Below, in pieces: positions 17,431-26,964 of a DNA stretch of 64,000 nucleotides; positions within the stretch are counted from its first letter, which is position 1; every line of letters begins with the position of its first letter. The position numbers and the translations under genes are program-made. Under the pieces are notes generated by a model that did not search any database, was not told where the DNA came from, and saw only the letters and a program-made list of their open reading frames with translations. The DNA lies in the NCBI RefSeq assembly GCF_018343775.1, contig NZ_CP074349.1, positions 2,346,001 through 2,410,000 on the forward strand. Direction: 5' to 3'. Source of the DNA: Pseudomonas cichorii (GTDB taxonomy: Bacteria; Pseudomonadota; Gammaproteobacteria; Pseudomonadales; Pseudomonadaceae).

Positions 17431-19437
17431 TCAATTGACTTGTACCAGGCCGCCCTTGATGGTCAGCATGCCGCCACCATCCACGGTCTGTGACGCTGCG
17501 GCCTTGTTGGTCAGGCTGATGCCCGCGTCATTGGTCATGGTGGTGCCTGCCTTGTTTTCCAGCGATGTGCCCGCCTGATTGGTCAGGGCCGTTCCGGCTT
17601 TCTGGGTGATTGAGGTACTGGCCTGTACTGCCAGATCGGCACCGCTCTTGATCGTGAAACTGCCGCCGCTTTCCAGGGTGATGGTGCCGCTGACCTTGAG
17701 GGTCAGGTTGCCGTCCACGGTCAGGCTGTAATTGCCTGTGACCTTGTCGGTGTAGTTGCCGCCGGTGCTGTGGGTCTGGTCGCCGCCGACCTTGACGGTG
17801 CGAGTGTCCTTCACGTCCAGCGTGTCGCTACCGGTCTGGATGGTGACGCTGCGCTTGCCCTTTTCCAGCGTGACGGTTTCATCGCCTTCCTTGACGGTGC
17901 GGGTGCGGGCGTTCTGTACGGTCAGGGTTTCATCGTGGCCGACGGTGACTGTAGTGTCGTTGAGCACATTGGTCTTGAAGTCCTTCTGGGCTTGCAGAAA
18001 GACTTCCTCAGCGTCCTTCTTGTCCTCGAAACGCAACTCGTTGAAACCGCCGCCGCCCTTGGAGGAATTGGTCTTGATCCCCGATTGCGTCTGGTTGGCG
18101 GGCAAGGCATAGGGTAGGGCGTTGTCGCCGTTGTACACGCAACCGCTGACCAATGGCCGGTCCGGGTCGCCGTCGATAAAGGTGACGATCACTTCCTGAC
18201 CGATACGCGGCACAAACTGCATGCCGAACCCCTTGCCGGTCCAGGGCAGTACCACGCGCACCCAGCAGGAGCTGGTTTCGTCGCTCTTGCCGTCGCGGTC
18301 CCACGGGAACTGGATCTTGATCCGGCCATATTCGTCGGTCCAGATTTCCTCGCCGGATTTGCCGACCACGGTGGCCGTCTGGGTGTGCATGCGCGGTTTG
18401 GATGTCACCCGCGCTGGGCGATAAGTCGTTGCCTTTGGGATAGCCTCGAAGCGGTTGCGATAGCCTTCATGACTGGCTTCGTGGGTAACCGCCGTTACTA
18501 CCCAGTCGATATTCAGCGTCGCATCGTCATGGCCGCTCAGGGTGAAATAGTGCCCCGGCACCAGCCAGCGGCAGTCGCTTTCACCGATAAAGCGTTTCTC
18601 CTGACTGCGCAGGCCATCGACCCGTTGCTTGGTCAATGCATCGCCCCGTGCCTTGGCGATATAACCACCCGGATGCTCATACATCGACAACGGCCCGGCC
18701 TTGGCTTCGGCCTTGCTGTACAGCGAAGTGGTGGGCGTGGTGAATTCGTAATCCGACGCCGAATACACCCCGGAAACCGCTTGCAACACCAGTTGCCCGG
18801 AACGAATCCCGTGCAGCTCCCGATTGCCCATTCCCTGACCCAGATACTTCACCGCCGGCCCGTTGGGAATCGCCGGAAACGCATCGTTGTTGTCCGCCAA
18901 CACCAGCGTGTGCTTGCCTTCCTCATGGGTGAAAAACCAGAAAATCCCTTCCTCTTCCAGCAGGCGCGACACAAACGCAAAATCGGTTTCACCGTACTGC
19001 ACGCAATACTCGCGGGGCGTGTAACTGCCGGTCAGCGACAGCTTGTGATCACTGAAACCATGGTCAGTGAAGATCGATGTCACAATGTCCGATGTGGAGA
19101 GGTTCTGAAACACCCGGTTATTGCTCGCCAGCGTCAACCACCACAACCATGGGCGCAACAACACCTGATACCGATCTGCCGTGGCGTCTGCCGGAAGCTG
19201 CCGGATCTCCGCAACCAGTGCATCCATCGGCCGCAGCATCGCGTCGTTATGCAACGTCGCGGTAACGTGAGTGGCGATGGCAGAAGTCAGCGTCAATGCG
19301 GTATCCGCCTGACCATGCAGGAAATACTGCCCCATAGTATTGAGGGATTCCTCACCGCTGATGGAGTCAGGGTACAGCTCGGTGAGGGCTGAGCCGGTCA
19401 GGGAGAGGCTGGTGGTGGTGTCGGTGGAGCGGGGCAT
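17431..19437 (-). CDS. vgrG: T6SS spike protein VgrG (TssI)
   Basis: VgrG trimers form the spike on the Hcp tube and are fired into target cells. 668 residues: the gp27-like N-terminal part (FHGQAD-type start, YCVQYGETDFAFVSRLLEEE), the gp5-like OB segment (WVRVVLPWTGKGFGMQFVPR with GQEVIVTFIDGDPDRPLV), then a long stretch of beta-helix repeats (VTVGHDETLTV, RTVKVGGDQTHS, GNYSLTVDGNLTLKV, AGTALTNQAGTSLENKAGTT). It ends GGLVQVN with no added effector domain, so it is a structural, not an evolved, VgrG and must carry cargo non-covalently or through a PAAR-like tip. A MORN gene follows and an EEP nuclease gene precedes it. Confidence 0.96.
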   Translation of the reverse strand: MPRSTDTTTSLSLTGSALTELYPDSISGEESLNTMGQYFLHGQADTALTLTSAIATHVTATLHNDAMLRPMDALVAEIRQLPADATADRYQVLLRPWLWWLTLASNNRVFQNLSTSDIVTSIFTDHGFSDHKLSLTGSYTPREYCVQYGETDFAFVSRLLEEEGIFWFFTHEEGKHTLVLADNNDAFPAIPNGPAVKYLGQGMGNRELHGIRSGQLVLQAVSGVYSASDYEFTTPTTSLYSKAEAKAGPLSMYEHPGGYIAKARGDALTKQRVDGLRSQEKRFIGESDCRWLVPGHYFTLSGHDDATLNIDWVVTAVTHEASHEGYRNRFEAIPKATTYRPARVTSKPRMHTQTATVVGKSGEEIWTDEYGRIKIQFPWDRDGKSDETSSCWVRVVLPWTGKGFGMQFVPRIGQEVIVTFIDGDPDRPLVSGCVYNGDNALPYALPANQTQSGIKTNSSKGGGGFNELRFEDKKDAEEVFLQAQKDFKTNVLNDTTVTVGHDETLTVQNARTRTVKEGDETVTLEKGKRSVTIQTGSDTLDVKDTRTVKVGGDQTHSTGGNYTDKVTGNYSLTVDGNLTLKVSGTITLESGGSFTIKSGADLAVQASTSITQKAGTALTNQAGTSLENKAGTTMTNDAGISLTNKAAASQTVDGGGMLTIKGGLVQVN

Positions 19438-19452
19438 GATTGCCTCAATGAA

Positions 19453-20517
19453 TTAAAGGGCTGTGCAAGTGTAGATAACCGGAAAGTGATCACTTCTCAT
19501 TAAAACGTTATCGCATAGCCTCTGTGTGGAGGTAACTCCTAAAACTGCCGAAGTGTGGACGGCCACTGAGCCGTGACAGACAGCTTGCCAATCACTTGTA
19601 TTGTGTACAAATGCATAATCCAAAAATCGATTTGTCACTACAACACTCTCATGTGTTTCACTGCCTTCGTGGACAGAATACTGACGATCAAAATGAGCAT
19701 CGACATACGCAAATGCGGTGTCTAACTCTTGTAGCCTTGTTGTGATTTTGAGGACACGGGCTTTGCTTTTTTGTGTGGTTGTCGGTGCTTTGAGGATGTT
19801 TTTTTTCTCTTCTGTCAAATTTCCGTAGTGGCTGTTGAATGCCCGTGCCAAACCGTGCCGGTTGATCAACCCTTCATACCGTCTGGCCACGTCGAGGTGG
19901 AGGGTCTTGGTCTCGACTAACGTAAATTTACTGTGAGTGTATCCTACGCCGACGGGACCCAGCTTTTTAAGGTGCCCTATTGAGTCGTTCATGCTGTAGT
20001 AGTCATGGTTAAGATCGCCTCCAAAAAAAATCAAGTCATCTCCGACTTCTTGATGGATGAACTGGATGGCGTCTCTGATATGACCGAATGAAGTATTTTC
20101 ATTGGCATTGGCATGATAAAACGCAAGGTACTTGCCAGTTTGATGTTTTAGTATGACCGGAGCGCGCCGCTCCTGGTCTCCCAATACGTATTCAAAGTCA
20201 GGCAGTCCTACCTGTCCTTTTTTGTCTTCGCGAACAAATGTGCTGATGCCCAGTGTGGTGTTTTTTGTGAAGCCACCTTCTTGAGTGAGGTGGACGACAG
20301 GTACAAAGTTCCCGGGAAGGTTGTACACTTCGCTGGTCAGGCTTTGATTGATGTTTCCGGTCTTTCCTGTTTCCAGGAAGACCAATATGTCGATGTCGCT
20401 TTGTTGGGCGAGGTATTGTTTCAGGAAGTCCCGTTTTTCTGTAAAGGCCTGGGAGTGAGTCGAACTGGACTGGTTGTCGAAATGCTGTGCATTCCACACC
20501 ATTATTTTTAATGCCAT
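19453..20517 (-). CDS. Endonuclease/exonuclease/phosphatase (EEP) protein inside the T6SS operon, candidate effector
   Basis: 354 residues carrying the DNase I-like EEP signature in order: Asn9 in MVWNAQHF, Glu49 in FLETGK, His135 in AFYHANANE, Asp168/Asn170 in FFGGDLNHDYY and Asp343/His344 in RSDHFPV. All expected catalytic and metal residues are present, so a phosphodiesterase (nuclease or phospholipase-like) is likely. AGGAAAAG precedes the ATG and no signal peptide is seen. It lies between clpV and vgrG. The base composition is visibly AT-richer than its neighbours, a sign of separate acquisition. From memory, P. aeruginosa HSI-III also has one extra gene at this place. Function as a T6SS effector is inferred from position; there is no obvious immunity gene beside it. 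Confidence 0.8.
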   Translation of the reverse strand: MALKIMVWNAQHFDNQSSSTHSQAFTEKRDFLKQYLAQQSDIDILVFLETGKTGNINQSLTSEVYNLPGNFVPVVHLTQEGGFTKNTTLGISTFVREDKKGQVGLPDFEYVLGDQERRAPVILKHQTGKYLAFYHANANENTSFGHIRDAIQFIHQEVGDDLIFFGGDLNHDYYSMNDSIGHLKKLGPVGVGYTHSKFTLVETKTLHLDVARRYEGLINRHGLARAFNSHYGNLTEEKKNILKAPTTTQKSKARVLKITTRLQELDTAFAYVDAHFDRQYSVHEGSETHESVVVTNRFLDYAFVHNTSDWQAVCHGSVAVHTSAVLGVTSTQRLCDNVLMRSDHFPVIYTCTAL

Positions 20518-20599
20518 ATCTTTTCCTGGTTTATCCCATGGCTGTCTTCGGCGTTGGGTACACTGACGCCTGATTCATGTCGTCGAGGTGATGTAAGTT

Positions 20600-23161
20600 T
20601 CACTCCAACACCCACTCCGCCAACTTCCCCGTCACCTGTTTCATCAATACATTCTCAATATCCCTCGCCCCGGCCCCGCTGCATTTCGCCAGTACGGCCT
20701 TGACAATCCCGTTATCAAAATCAAATTGCTTGCCCGTCGCGGCCTTGTACCGGCCACGCAATTTCTCCAGTTTGGCCAGCACGATTCCTTCCAGCGTCGC
20801 TTCATCCAGCGGGCGATAAGGCACCACGGTCATGCGGGCGAGGAAGGCGGGGCGGAAGGCTTGTAGCAGGACTTTGTGCAGGCGTTCGTTGAACGGGTCT
20901 GTGTCGAGTTCGGCGCTAGGGGTGTCGAGAATCAGTTCGGCACCGACGTTGCTGGTGGCGAGCATGACGGTGTTCTTGAAGTCCACCACCAGGCCGGTGC
21001 CGTCTTCCATGACACCTTTGTCGAACACGTTGTAGAACGCTTCCAGTACGTCCGGGTGGGCTTTTTCGATTTCGTCCAGCAGCACCACGGAATAGGGTTT
21101 GCGGCGTACCGCTTCGGTCAGCACACCACCGGTGCCGTAACCGACGTAGCCGGGTGGCGCGCCTTTGAGTTGGCTGACGGTGTGGGCTTCCTGGTATTCG
21201 GAAAGGTTGATGCTGATCAGGTTGCGCTCGCCACCGTATAACGCGTCGGCCAGGGCGTAGGCGGTTTCGGTCTTGCCGACACCGGTAGGGCCGGGGAGCA
21301 GGAACACACCCACCGGTTTCTGCGGGTCGGTCAGGCCGGCGCGGTAGGCTTGCAGGCGTTGGGCGATGGTGTCGAGGGCGGCTTTCTGGCCCATGACTCG
21401 CTGACCCATGCGCTGCCCCAGGGTCCGTACGGCATGGGCCTCGTCGGCGAGCATCTTGCCGACCGGGATGCCGGTCCAGCCTGCAATCACGGCGGCGACG
21501 GTCTTGGAGTCGACCTGTTCCGGCACCAGCGGATCGTCCTGGCGAATGGCGTCCAGACCGGCTTCCAGACGCACCAGTTCCGAGGCCAGGTAGTCGATGC
21601 GGCTGTCGGTGTCCGGGTCGCGTTTGGCGAGGTCAGTATTGGCGTCCACGCGCTCGCTCAGGGCCAGCAGTTCGCGGCGGGTTTCCAGCAGTTCGCGCAC
21701 GGCTTCCCGCTCTTCGCCCCAGCGCACTTCCAGTTCACGGATAGCTTGCAGGTTGCTGGTGGATTCGCTTTCCAGTGTGGTGATGCGTTCCCGGTGATCG
21801 AGGCCTGTGGCCTGTTCGCGACGCAGGCGTTCGAGTTCTTCTTTCAGGCTTTGCTGGCGATGGCGCAGGCTTTCAAGTGGCGGTGGCACGTCGTGTTGGC
21901 CGAGTGCGACACGGGCACAGGCGGTGTCGAGGATGCTGATGGCCTTGTCCGGCAGTTGCCGCCCGGATATGTAGCGGTGTGAGAGTTTCACCGCATCGTG
22001 AATCGCTGCATCCAGCACTTGTACGCCATGGTGCTGTTCCAGTTTGGTGGCCACGCCCCGAAGCATTTCTACGGCTGTGGCTTCGTCCGGTTCTTCCACC
22101 TGTACCAACTGGAAACGCCGGGCCAGGGCCGGGTCTTTCTCGAAATACTTCTTGTATTCCATCCAGGTGGTGGCGGCCAGGGTGCGCAGTTCGCCGCGGG
22201 CCAGAGCGGGTTTGAGCAGGTTGGCGGCGTCGCTGCCGCCTTCCGCGCCACCGGCACCGATCAGGGTGTGGGCTTCGTCGATAAACAGGATGATCGGCTT
22301 CTCGGCACTGCGCACCGCATCAATCACCCCTTTGAGACGCTGCTCGAATTCGCCTTTTACACCAGCACCGGCTTGCAGCAGGCCAAGGTCGAGCACCCGC
22401 AGGCTGACATCCTGCAAGGACGGCGGCACATCGCCCGCGGCAATACGCAAGGCCAGGCCTTCGACCACGGCGGTTTTACCCACACCCGGCGCGCCCACCA
22501 GAATCGGGTTGTTCTGGCGACGGCGCAGCAGGATGTCGATGCACTGGCGGATTTCCCCGTCGCGGCCGACGATGGGGTCGATGCGCCCGGCGTGGGCATC
22601 GGCAGTCAGGTCCTGGGTGTATTGGTCGAGAGTCGAGCCTTCGACGGTCTTCGCCGCAGCCTTGCCCGGTTGGCCGGGTGCGGCGATAGCGATATGTTCG
22701 CGAGAAGGCTGCGCCCATTCCTGCAAATTATTGCGCAGCACATCCGGGGGAATGCACAGCAACGAGGATGCACTGTTGAGCAGCAGGCTGCGATGTTCAT
22801 CCCGGTCCAGCAAGGCCAGCAGCAACAGCCCTGAACGAATGCTTGGCTGGCCCATGACGCTGGCCTGCACCACGGTGTCTTCTAAAAGGCCGATGGTCTG
22901 CGCGGACAATGCCGGTGTGCGGGTGCTGCCGGATTTGAACAGCTCCAGCGCCTTGTTGATTTCTGCGCTCAGCGCATCGCGCTCCAGGCCGAAACGCGGC
23001 AGCAGGCAAGCCAGGTCGCCGCCTTCGATATCCAGCAGTTCCAGCAGCAGGTGCTCGATTTCAACGTAGTGATGACCCCGTTGCAGGCAGCGCTGCGCGG
23101 CACGTTCCAGGGCGCGGCGGCTGTCGGCGTTGAGGCGTGCTATCAGGCTGCCGAGTTCCAT
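20600..23161 (-). CDS. clpV: T6SS sheath-recycling ATPase ClpV (TssH)
   Basis: An AAA+ disaggregase that takes apart the contracted TssBC sheath. 853 residues: N-terminal Clp domain (LERAAQRCLQRGHHYVEIEH), first ATPase module with Walker A GAPGVGKT (223-230) and Walker B IILFIDEAHTL, a coiled middle region (about 420-520), and a second ATPase module with GPTGVGKT (about 610) and VVLLDEIEKAHPDV. TssC in this locus has the LLDKIIAE N-terminal helix that ClpV proteins recognise. It starts 2 bases after the tssG stop. Confidence 0.97.
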   Translation of the reverse strand: MELGSLIARLNADSRRALERAAQRCLQRGHHYVEIEHLLLELLDIEGGDLACLLPRFGLERDALSAEINKALELFKSGSTRTPALSAQTIGLLEDTVVQASVMGQPSIRSGLLLLALLDRDEHRSLLLNSASSLLCIPPDVLRNNLQEWAQPSREHIAIAAPGQPGKAAAKTVEGSTLDQYTQDLTADAHAGRIDPIVGRDGEIRQCIDILLRRRQNNPILVGAPGVGKTAVVEGLALRIAAGDVPPSLQDVSLRVLDLGLLQAGAGVKGEFEQRLKGVIDAVRSAEKPIILFIDEAHTLIGAGGAEGGSDAANLLKPALARGELRTLAATTWMEYKKYFEKDPALARRFQLVQVEEPDEATAVEMLRGVATKLEQHHGVQVLDAAIHDAVKLSHRYISGRQLPDKAISILDTACARVALGQHDVPPPLESLRHRQQSLKEELERLRREQATGLDHRERITTLESESTSNLQAIRELEVRWGEEREAVRELLETRRELLALSERVDANTDLAKRDPDTDSRIDYLASELVRLEAGLDAIRQDDPLVPEQVDSKTVAAVIAGWTGIPVGKMLADEAHAVRTLGQRMGQRVMGQKAALDTIAQRLQAYRAGLTDPQKPVGVFLLPGPTGVGKTETAYALADALYGGERNLISINLSEYQEAHTVSQLKGAPPGYVGYGTGGVLTEAVRRKPYSVVLLDEIEKAHPDVLEAFYNVFDKGVMEDGTGLVVDFKNTVMLATSNVGAELILDTPSAELDTDPFNERLHKVLLQAFRPAFLARMTVVPYRPLDEATLEGIVLAKLEKLRGRYKAATGKQFDFDNGIVKAVLAKCSGAGARDIENVLMKQVTGKLAEWVLE

Positions 23162-23163
23162 AT

Positions 23164-24183
23164 TCAGGCCATCTCCGCTTGGCGCAGCCGGGTATCGATG
23201 CGCTGCACGTCTTGGTTGGGTTTTCTACGCAAGCCACCGTTCCAGTTCAGGGTTGGTGGATTCTCGCGATTCATGACCATCGGTTCTGCGCCTGACACCA
23301 GCAGGGTCAGCGAGCAGTCCAGATCGGGGCCGAAATACAGCGCAGCCATGCTTGCCAGTTGCTGATGGGCTTCGCCGTCGGGCAGCAGGCGTCTGGCCTG
23401 TTCGTTTTGCAACGGGCCGATCGTCAGGCGAATGCCGGCATGCTCATCCCAGACGCGGGTCCCGGCAATGGCGGTGCTGCCCAGTTTCAGGTTGCGGCCA
23501 CCGGGTTTCAGGAGGCTGCGACTGGCTGGCGGAATGCTGCGCCATGCGCCTTCGTAGGCGCTGATCTGTACCGGCAGCCCGAAATGCTGGCGCACGATGG
23601 CGGCGAAACCGGCAATTGAACGACGACCACCCGAGTACAAGGCGCTGCGTGCCATGATCGCAGCGTCGGGCAGTGCCTGGCGTTCCTGCAATGATTTGGG
23701 CAGCAAGCCGGTCAGTGCGCGTAGCTGCGCTTGCACCGGGCTGGCCGAAGGCACCGAGAACCCCAGCGCCACGCGATGCTTGCGCAGCACCCGATAGAGC
23801 AGGCTGAGCAGGCGATGCTGGAACAGGTCGAGAAATTCGCCTGGCGCATGATCCTTGGCGCGGGCACGTTGTTGCAGCCATTCCTGAAAGGCGTACGGCA
23901 AAGGACCGTCGGGCCCGCCCAAACCAAAGATCGGCGTCGTCAGTACCGGTTGCTGACCGGGTTCCTGTGTCAGGTTCTCGACTTCGCTGGAGGCAAACAA
24001 GGGCGTCAGCGGGCCGCGCAGGCGGATGGCTTCGGCCTGGGGCGAGGTGCCAGTGCCCAATGGCGAAGCCTGCGGGTGCTCGCGCTCCAGAATCAGCAAG
24101 GCCTGCAACAGCTCGAAAGCCTGTGGCTCCTTGCGCAAGACCTCGCTTAGAGGGACAGGGGCATGCCGGCCTGGGGTTGCCAT
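23164..24183 (-). CDS. tssG: T6SS baseplate protein TssG
   Basis: A baseplate wedge component that works with TssF and TssK. 339 residues with family segments FELLQALLILEREHP near the start, LRGPLTPLFASSEVENL, GLGGPDGPLPYAFQEW and FLDLFQHRLLSLLYRVLRKH. It overlaps the tssF end by 37 bases and is followed at once by clpV, so it is translationally coupled within the operon. Confidence 0.95.
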   Translation of the reverse strand: MATPGRHAPVPLSEVLRKEPQAFELLQALLILEREHPQASPLGTGTSPQAEAIRLRGPLTPLFASSEVENLTQEPGQQPVLTTPIFGLGGPDGPLPYAFQEWLQQRARAKDHAPGEFLDLFQHRLLSLLYRVLRKHRVALGFSVPSASPVQAQLRALTGLLPKSLQERQALPDAAIMARSALYSGGRRSIAGFAAIVRQHFGLPVQISAYEGAWRSIPPASRSLLKPGGRNLKLGSTAIAGTRVWDEHAGIRLTIGPLQNEQARRLLPDGEAHQQLASMAALYFGPDLDCSLTLLVSGAEPMVMNRENPPTLNWNGGLRRKPNQDVQRIDTRLRQAEMA

Positions 24184-25943
24184 GTCTTGACCTCCTTGTC
24201 CGAGTTGACCAGCACCGTACGCACGAAGCGGTTGGCCGTGGCGTAAAGCGAGAAGAATTGCGCCAGCACTGCCGAGAACAGCACGGCGCTATTGCCGACG
24301 AAGTGTTCCGGGTCCAGTTGCAGGCTGACTTCCAGCCCGTTGCGCCAGCCGCGCCAGGCATCTTCACCGACTTGGGCGATGACCCGTTCACAGGTTATTT
24401 TTTGCAGGCCTTCGATCTGCCGACGGGCACTGGCCTCGTCGCGCAGGTTATGCAGGCTGAGGATTTCCTTGAGGGCTTCCAGCGCCTTGGGACCTTCCAC
24501 CAGCGACAGATGGTTGAGGTTCAGTTGCGAAATCAGCCGCCAGCGCGATTCACCACCCAGTTGAGGGATGCTTTGTGAGCTTGGTGGGTTGATCAGGCTG
24601 GCCCTGGCCACCGGGCCGGGTCGCTCGAAACTCAGTGGAGTACCTGCGCTCAGGCTTTGGGCCAGATGGCGATTGGTGCAAAGCAGTTCGGCTGTCAGGC
24701 TGTAGTCGGGCGCATCGAGCAGCGGGTCGAAGCGGGTGTCGACCAGACTGAGCATCAGGTCGCTGCCCAGTCGGTTGGGCGTCAGACCGCTGATGCGTCG
24801 GGCATGCCAGTAGAGGTTGCTGTCACCCAGGCTGTGCTGGCTGCCGTAATAGGCGGGCACCGGGCGTACACCCTGGGGCGAAGCGGCGCGCATGCCACGG
24901 ATGCTGTGGATCTCGACGCTGTTCTCGCGATGGCTGTCGGCAATCAGGCGATATTCGCTTTGTGTACCGTCCGGGCGCAGCGGTTCGGAAGTTCGCGGGA
25001 ACAGATTGATTGCCGGAGTACAGCCCAAGGCGAGATCGCTGGCTTGCAAGTGCAGGCGTGCCTGAGGGGCGCGATCAAAGACGATATACAGATAGAGCGT
25101 TCGCCCCTCGACATGGACCGTGTTCAACGGGATATCGAAGAAGTGGAATTTTTCCGGGAATGCAAAGTACTCGGCGAGCAGGCGCATGCCGGGATGTACG
25201 CCATCTTCTTCCGGCAGCAGGGCTTCGTCGTTGGCGAAACCGGCAATTTCCGGCAGGTCGCCATGGGCAACTGGCTGAGTGCCAGGCGCGCCGCTCAAGA
25301 CCTTGACGGCATTTGCCCCCAGCAAGTCGTAAAGCGCGGCATTCACTACCGGCGAGGCGTCCAGATGCAGGCGCAGGTGTTCAATGCTCAGTTGTGCCCA
25401 GTCTGTGGTTTCACCCAGGCATTCCAGCGTCAGACGCAAGGCCGAGCGGGCCTGGAAGATGCCCGTCAGTGACTGGGCTTCCTCTGCATTGAGTAGCACG
25501 GCTTCGCTGATCTGAATGGGCCACAAGGTCACTTCGGCACTGGTGCGAAAGTGGATGCTTTCACCTTTGGTCGTGGTCACAAACAAGGGCGTGTCCCGGG
25601 GCAATGGATAGCCCGCTGCCAGATTGCCTTTGCTCGGGTCCGGCTCGAACCGCACGATGCTGCACGAGGGCAGGGGCCTGATGGCCAGCGGGTAAAGCTG
25701 TTCCAGCAGGGCGTTGCTGAATTCGTCGTAGTCGTCATCGAGGCGCCGTTGCAGGCGCGCAGCAAGCAGGGCGAAACCTTCCAGCAGGCGCTCGACATGC
25801 GGGTCCTGGCTTTCGCCGGGAGACAGTTCCAGGCGTTTGGCGACTTTGGGGTAGCGATTGGCGAATACACTGCCGGCATGTCTGAGCCAGGTCAGTTCGC
25901 GCTGGTAATAGTCGAGCAGTTGCGGGTCAATCGAATCGCTCAT
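24147..25943 (-). CDS. tssF: T6SS baseplate protein TssF
   Basis: The main wedge subunit of the T6SS baseplate. 598 residues. The start MSDSIDPQLLDYYQRELTWL at 25943 is the usual TssF opening; the longer frame to 26009 adds 22 unlikely residues. Further family stretches are VERLLEGFALLAARLQRRLD, LYPLAIRPLPSCSIV and FDIPLNTVHVEGRTLYLYIV. It overlaps tssE by 17 bases and tssG by 37 bases, so the three are tightly coupled. Confidence 0.95.
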   Translation of the reverse strand: MSDSIDPQLLDYYQRELTWLRHAGSVFANRYPKVAKRLELSPGESQDPHVERLLEGFALLAARLQRRLDDDYDEFSNALLEQLYPLAIRPLPSCSIVRFEPDPSKGNLAAGYPLPRDTPLFVTTTKGESIHFRTSAEVTLWPIQISEAVLLNAEEAQSLTGIFQARSALRLTLECLGETTDWAQLSIEHLRLHLDASPVVNAALYDLLGANAVKVLSGAPGTQPVAHGDLPEIAGFANDEALLPEEDGVHPGMRLLAEYFAFPEKFHFFDIPLNTVHVEGRTLYLYIVFDRAPQARLHLQASDLALGCTPAINLFPRTSEPLRPDGTQSEYRLIADSHRENSVEIHSIRGMRAASPQGVRPVPAYYGSQHSLGDSNLYWHARRISGLTPNRLGSDLMLSLVDTRFDPLLDAPDYSLTAELLCTNRHLAQSLSAGTPLSFERPGPVARASLINPPSSQSIPQLGGESRWRLISQLNLNHLSLVEGPKALEALKEILSLHNLRDEASARRQIEGLQKITCERVIAQVGEDAWRGWRNGLEVSLQLDPEHFVGNSAVLFSAVLAQFFSLYATANRFVRTVLVNSDKEVKTWQPQAGMPLSL

Positions 25944-26376
25944 GCCTGACCTCCAGCCCGGCTTCCGAGGTCTGCACCGCGAATGCCACGGGCCATTCCT
26001 GACGGTCATGGCGCAGGGTGCCGCTCAGGCGTATATCCAGTTGCCGAGGGCGTCCGGTTACGGCTTGTACGTCCACACCGCTGAGGTGCAGTCGTGGCTC
26101 GAAATGAGTGATTGCTGCGCGGATTTCCCGTGTGATGCGGCGTCGGTCATCGCTGTTGCTGGCTTGCAGGGCACTCCAGTCGGCAATGCCGTAGTCGAGC
26201 AGGGTCGGTGGCGTGGTCATGTTCCCTGAAGCACGGCGGGTATTGAGCAGACGCACCAGTTCGGTTCGGACCGAGTCGGCCAGAGCCTGTCGGTCGAAAA
26301 ACCTCGTGTGCTGCGTCTGCTCCTCGCTGAAAGCCAGGCGCTCGAATAGCGGCGGACGAATGCCTGTGCCTGGCAT
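25927..26376 (-). CDS. tssE: T6SS baseplate protein TssE (gp25-like)
   Basis: 149 residues with a gpW/gp25 lysozyme-like fold that starts sheath assembly on the baseplate. LLDYGIADWSAL and the segment ITREIRAAITHFEPRLHLSG (with the conserved E-x-R pattern near FEPRL) are diagnostic. It lies between hcp and tssF and overlaps tssF by 17 bases. Confidence 0.93.
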   Translation of the reverse strand: MPGTGIRPPLFERLAFSEEQTQHTRFFDRQALADSVRTELVRLLNTRRASGNMTTPPTLLDYGIADWSALQASNSDDRRRITREIRAAITHFEPRLHLSGVDVQAVTGRPRQLDIRLSGTLRHDRQEWPVAFAVQTSEAGLEVRHERFD

Positions 26377-26391
26377 GGCGAGTTACCTTTC

Positions 26392-26889
26392 TCAGCTGGC
26401 TTTCTTGTTGGCGGCCAGGTCCCAGCTGGTGCCTGCCACGCCTTCCTTGGTGCCATCGTCTTTCTGGGCTGTCAGTTCCCATTTGATCTTGGTGAAGTTC
26501 AGCGAGATGGTTTCCACCGGCTTGCCGCCAGCACCGCCGCTGACGCTGACGTTGGACAGCACCACGTTGTCCAGGGTGTAGACAATGAACGGCATGATCT
26601 GACCGCTGCCTTCCGAGGCGTTGCGGCCAATGGTGATCTTGGCGGTGGTGATCGGCTTGCCCGCACAGCAGTAGCTGTTGAGGTTGGGCGTCGAGCTGTC
26701 GACGAACTTGGTCAGGGTGAACTCACCGACATGGGGTTTACCCGAAGTACGCTCCGAGTTGCTGACGTCGTTGGTCACTTGCATGGCAACGTTATGGCTG
26801 TAGGACATGATTTCGATCTTGTCCGTGAAGCCTTCCAGCATGCTGTCGCCTTTAATATCGTCACCCAGATCCAGAATGATCGCATCCAT
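26392..26889 (-). CDS. hcp: T6SS inner-tube protein Hcp (TssD)
   Basis: Hexameric rings of Hcp stack into the expelled tube. 165 residues. The start MDAIILDLGDDIKGDSMLEG at 26889 is preferred because GGAG precedes it; the frame extends 6 codons further without a site. Typical segments are HVGEFTLTKFVDSSTPNL, KITIGRNASEGSGQIMPF and FTKIKWELTAQ. It is encoded inside the sheath operon, as in HSI-III-like loci, and is probably the main tube subunit of this system. Confidence 0.95.
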   Translation of the reverse strand: MDAIILDLGDDIKGDSMLEGFTDKIEIMSYSHNVAMQVTNDVSNSERTSGKPHVGEFTLTKFVDSSTPNLNSYCCAGKPITTAKITIGRNASEGSGQIMPFIVYTLDNVVLSNVSVSGGAGGKPVETISLNFTKIKWELTAQKDDGTKEGVAGTSWDLAANKKAS

Positions 26890-26964
26890 CGGGTGTAACT
26901 CCTGCAAATTGTCAAAAAGAAAGTGGGGGAGACGTCCTGCGAGCCAGGCCCGCAGGACTCAGGG

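Noticed and set aside
17431..17700. Effector domain at the VgrG C-terminus
   Set aside because: The end is the ordinary repeat-rich spike tail finishing GGLVQVN; no added domain.
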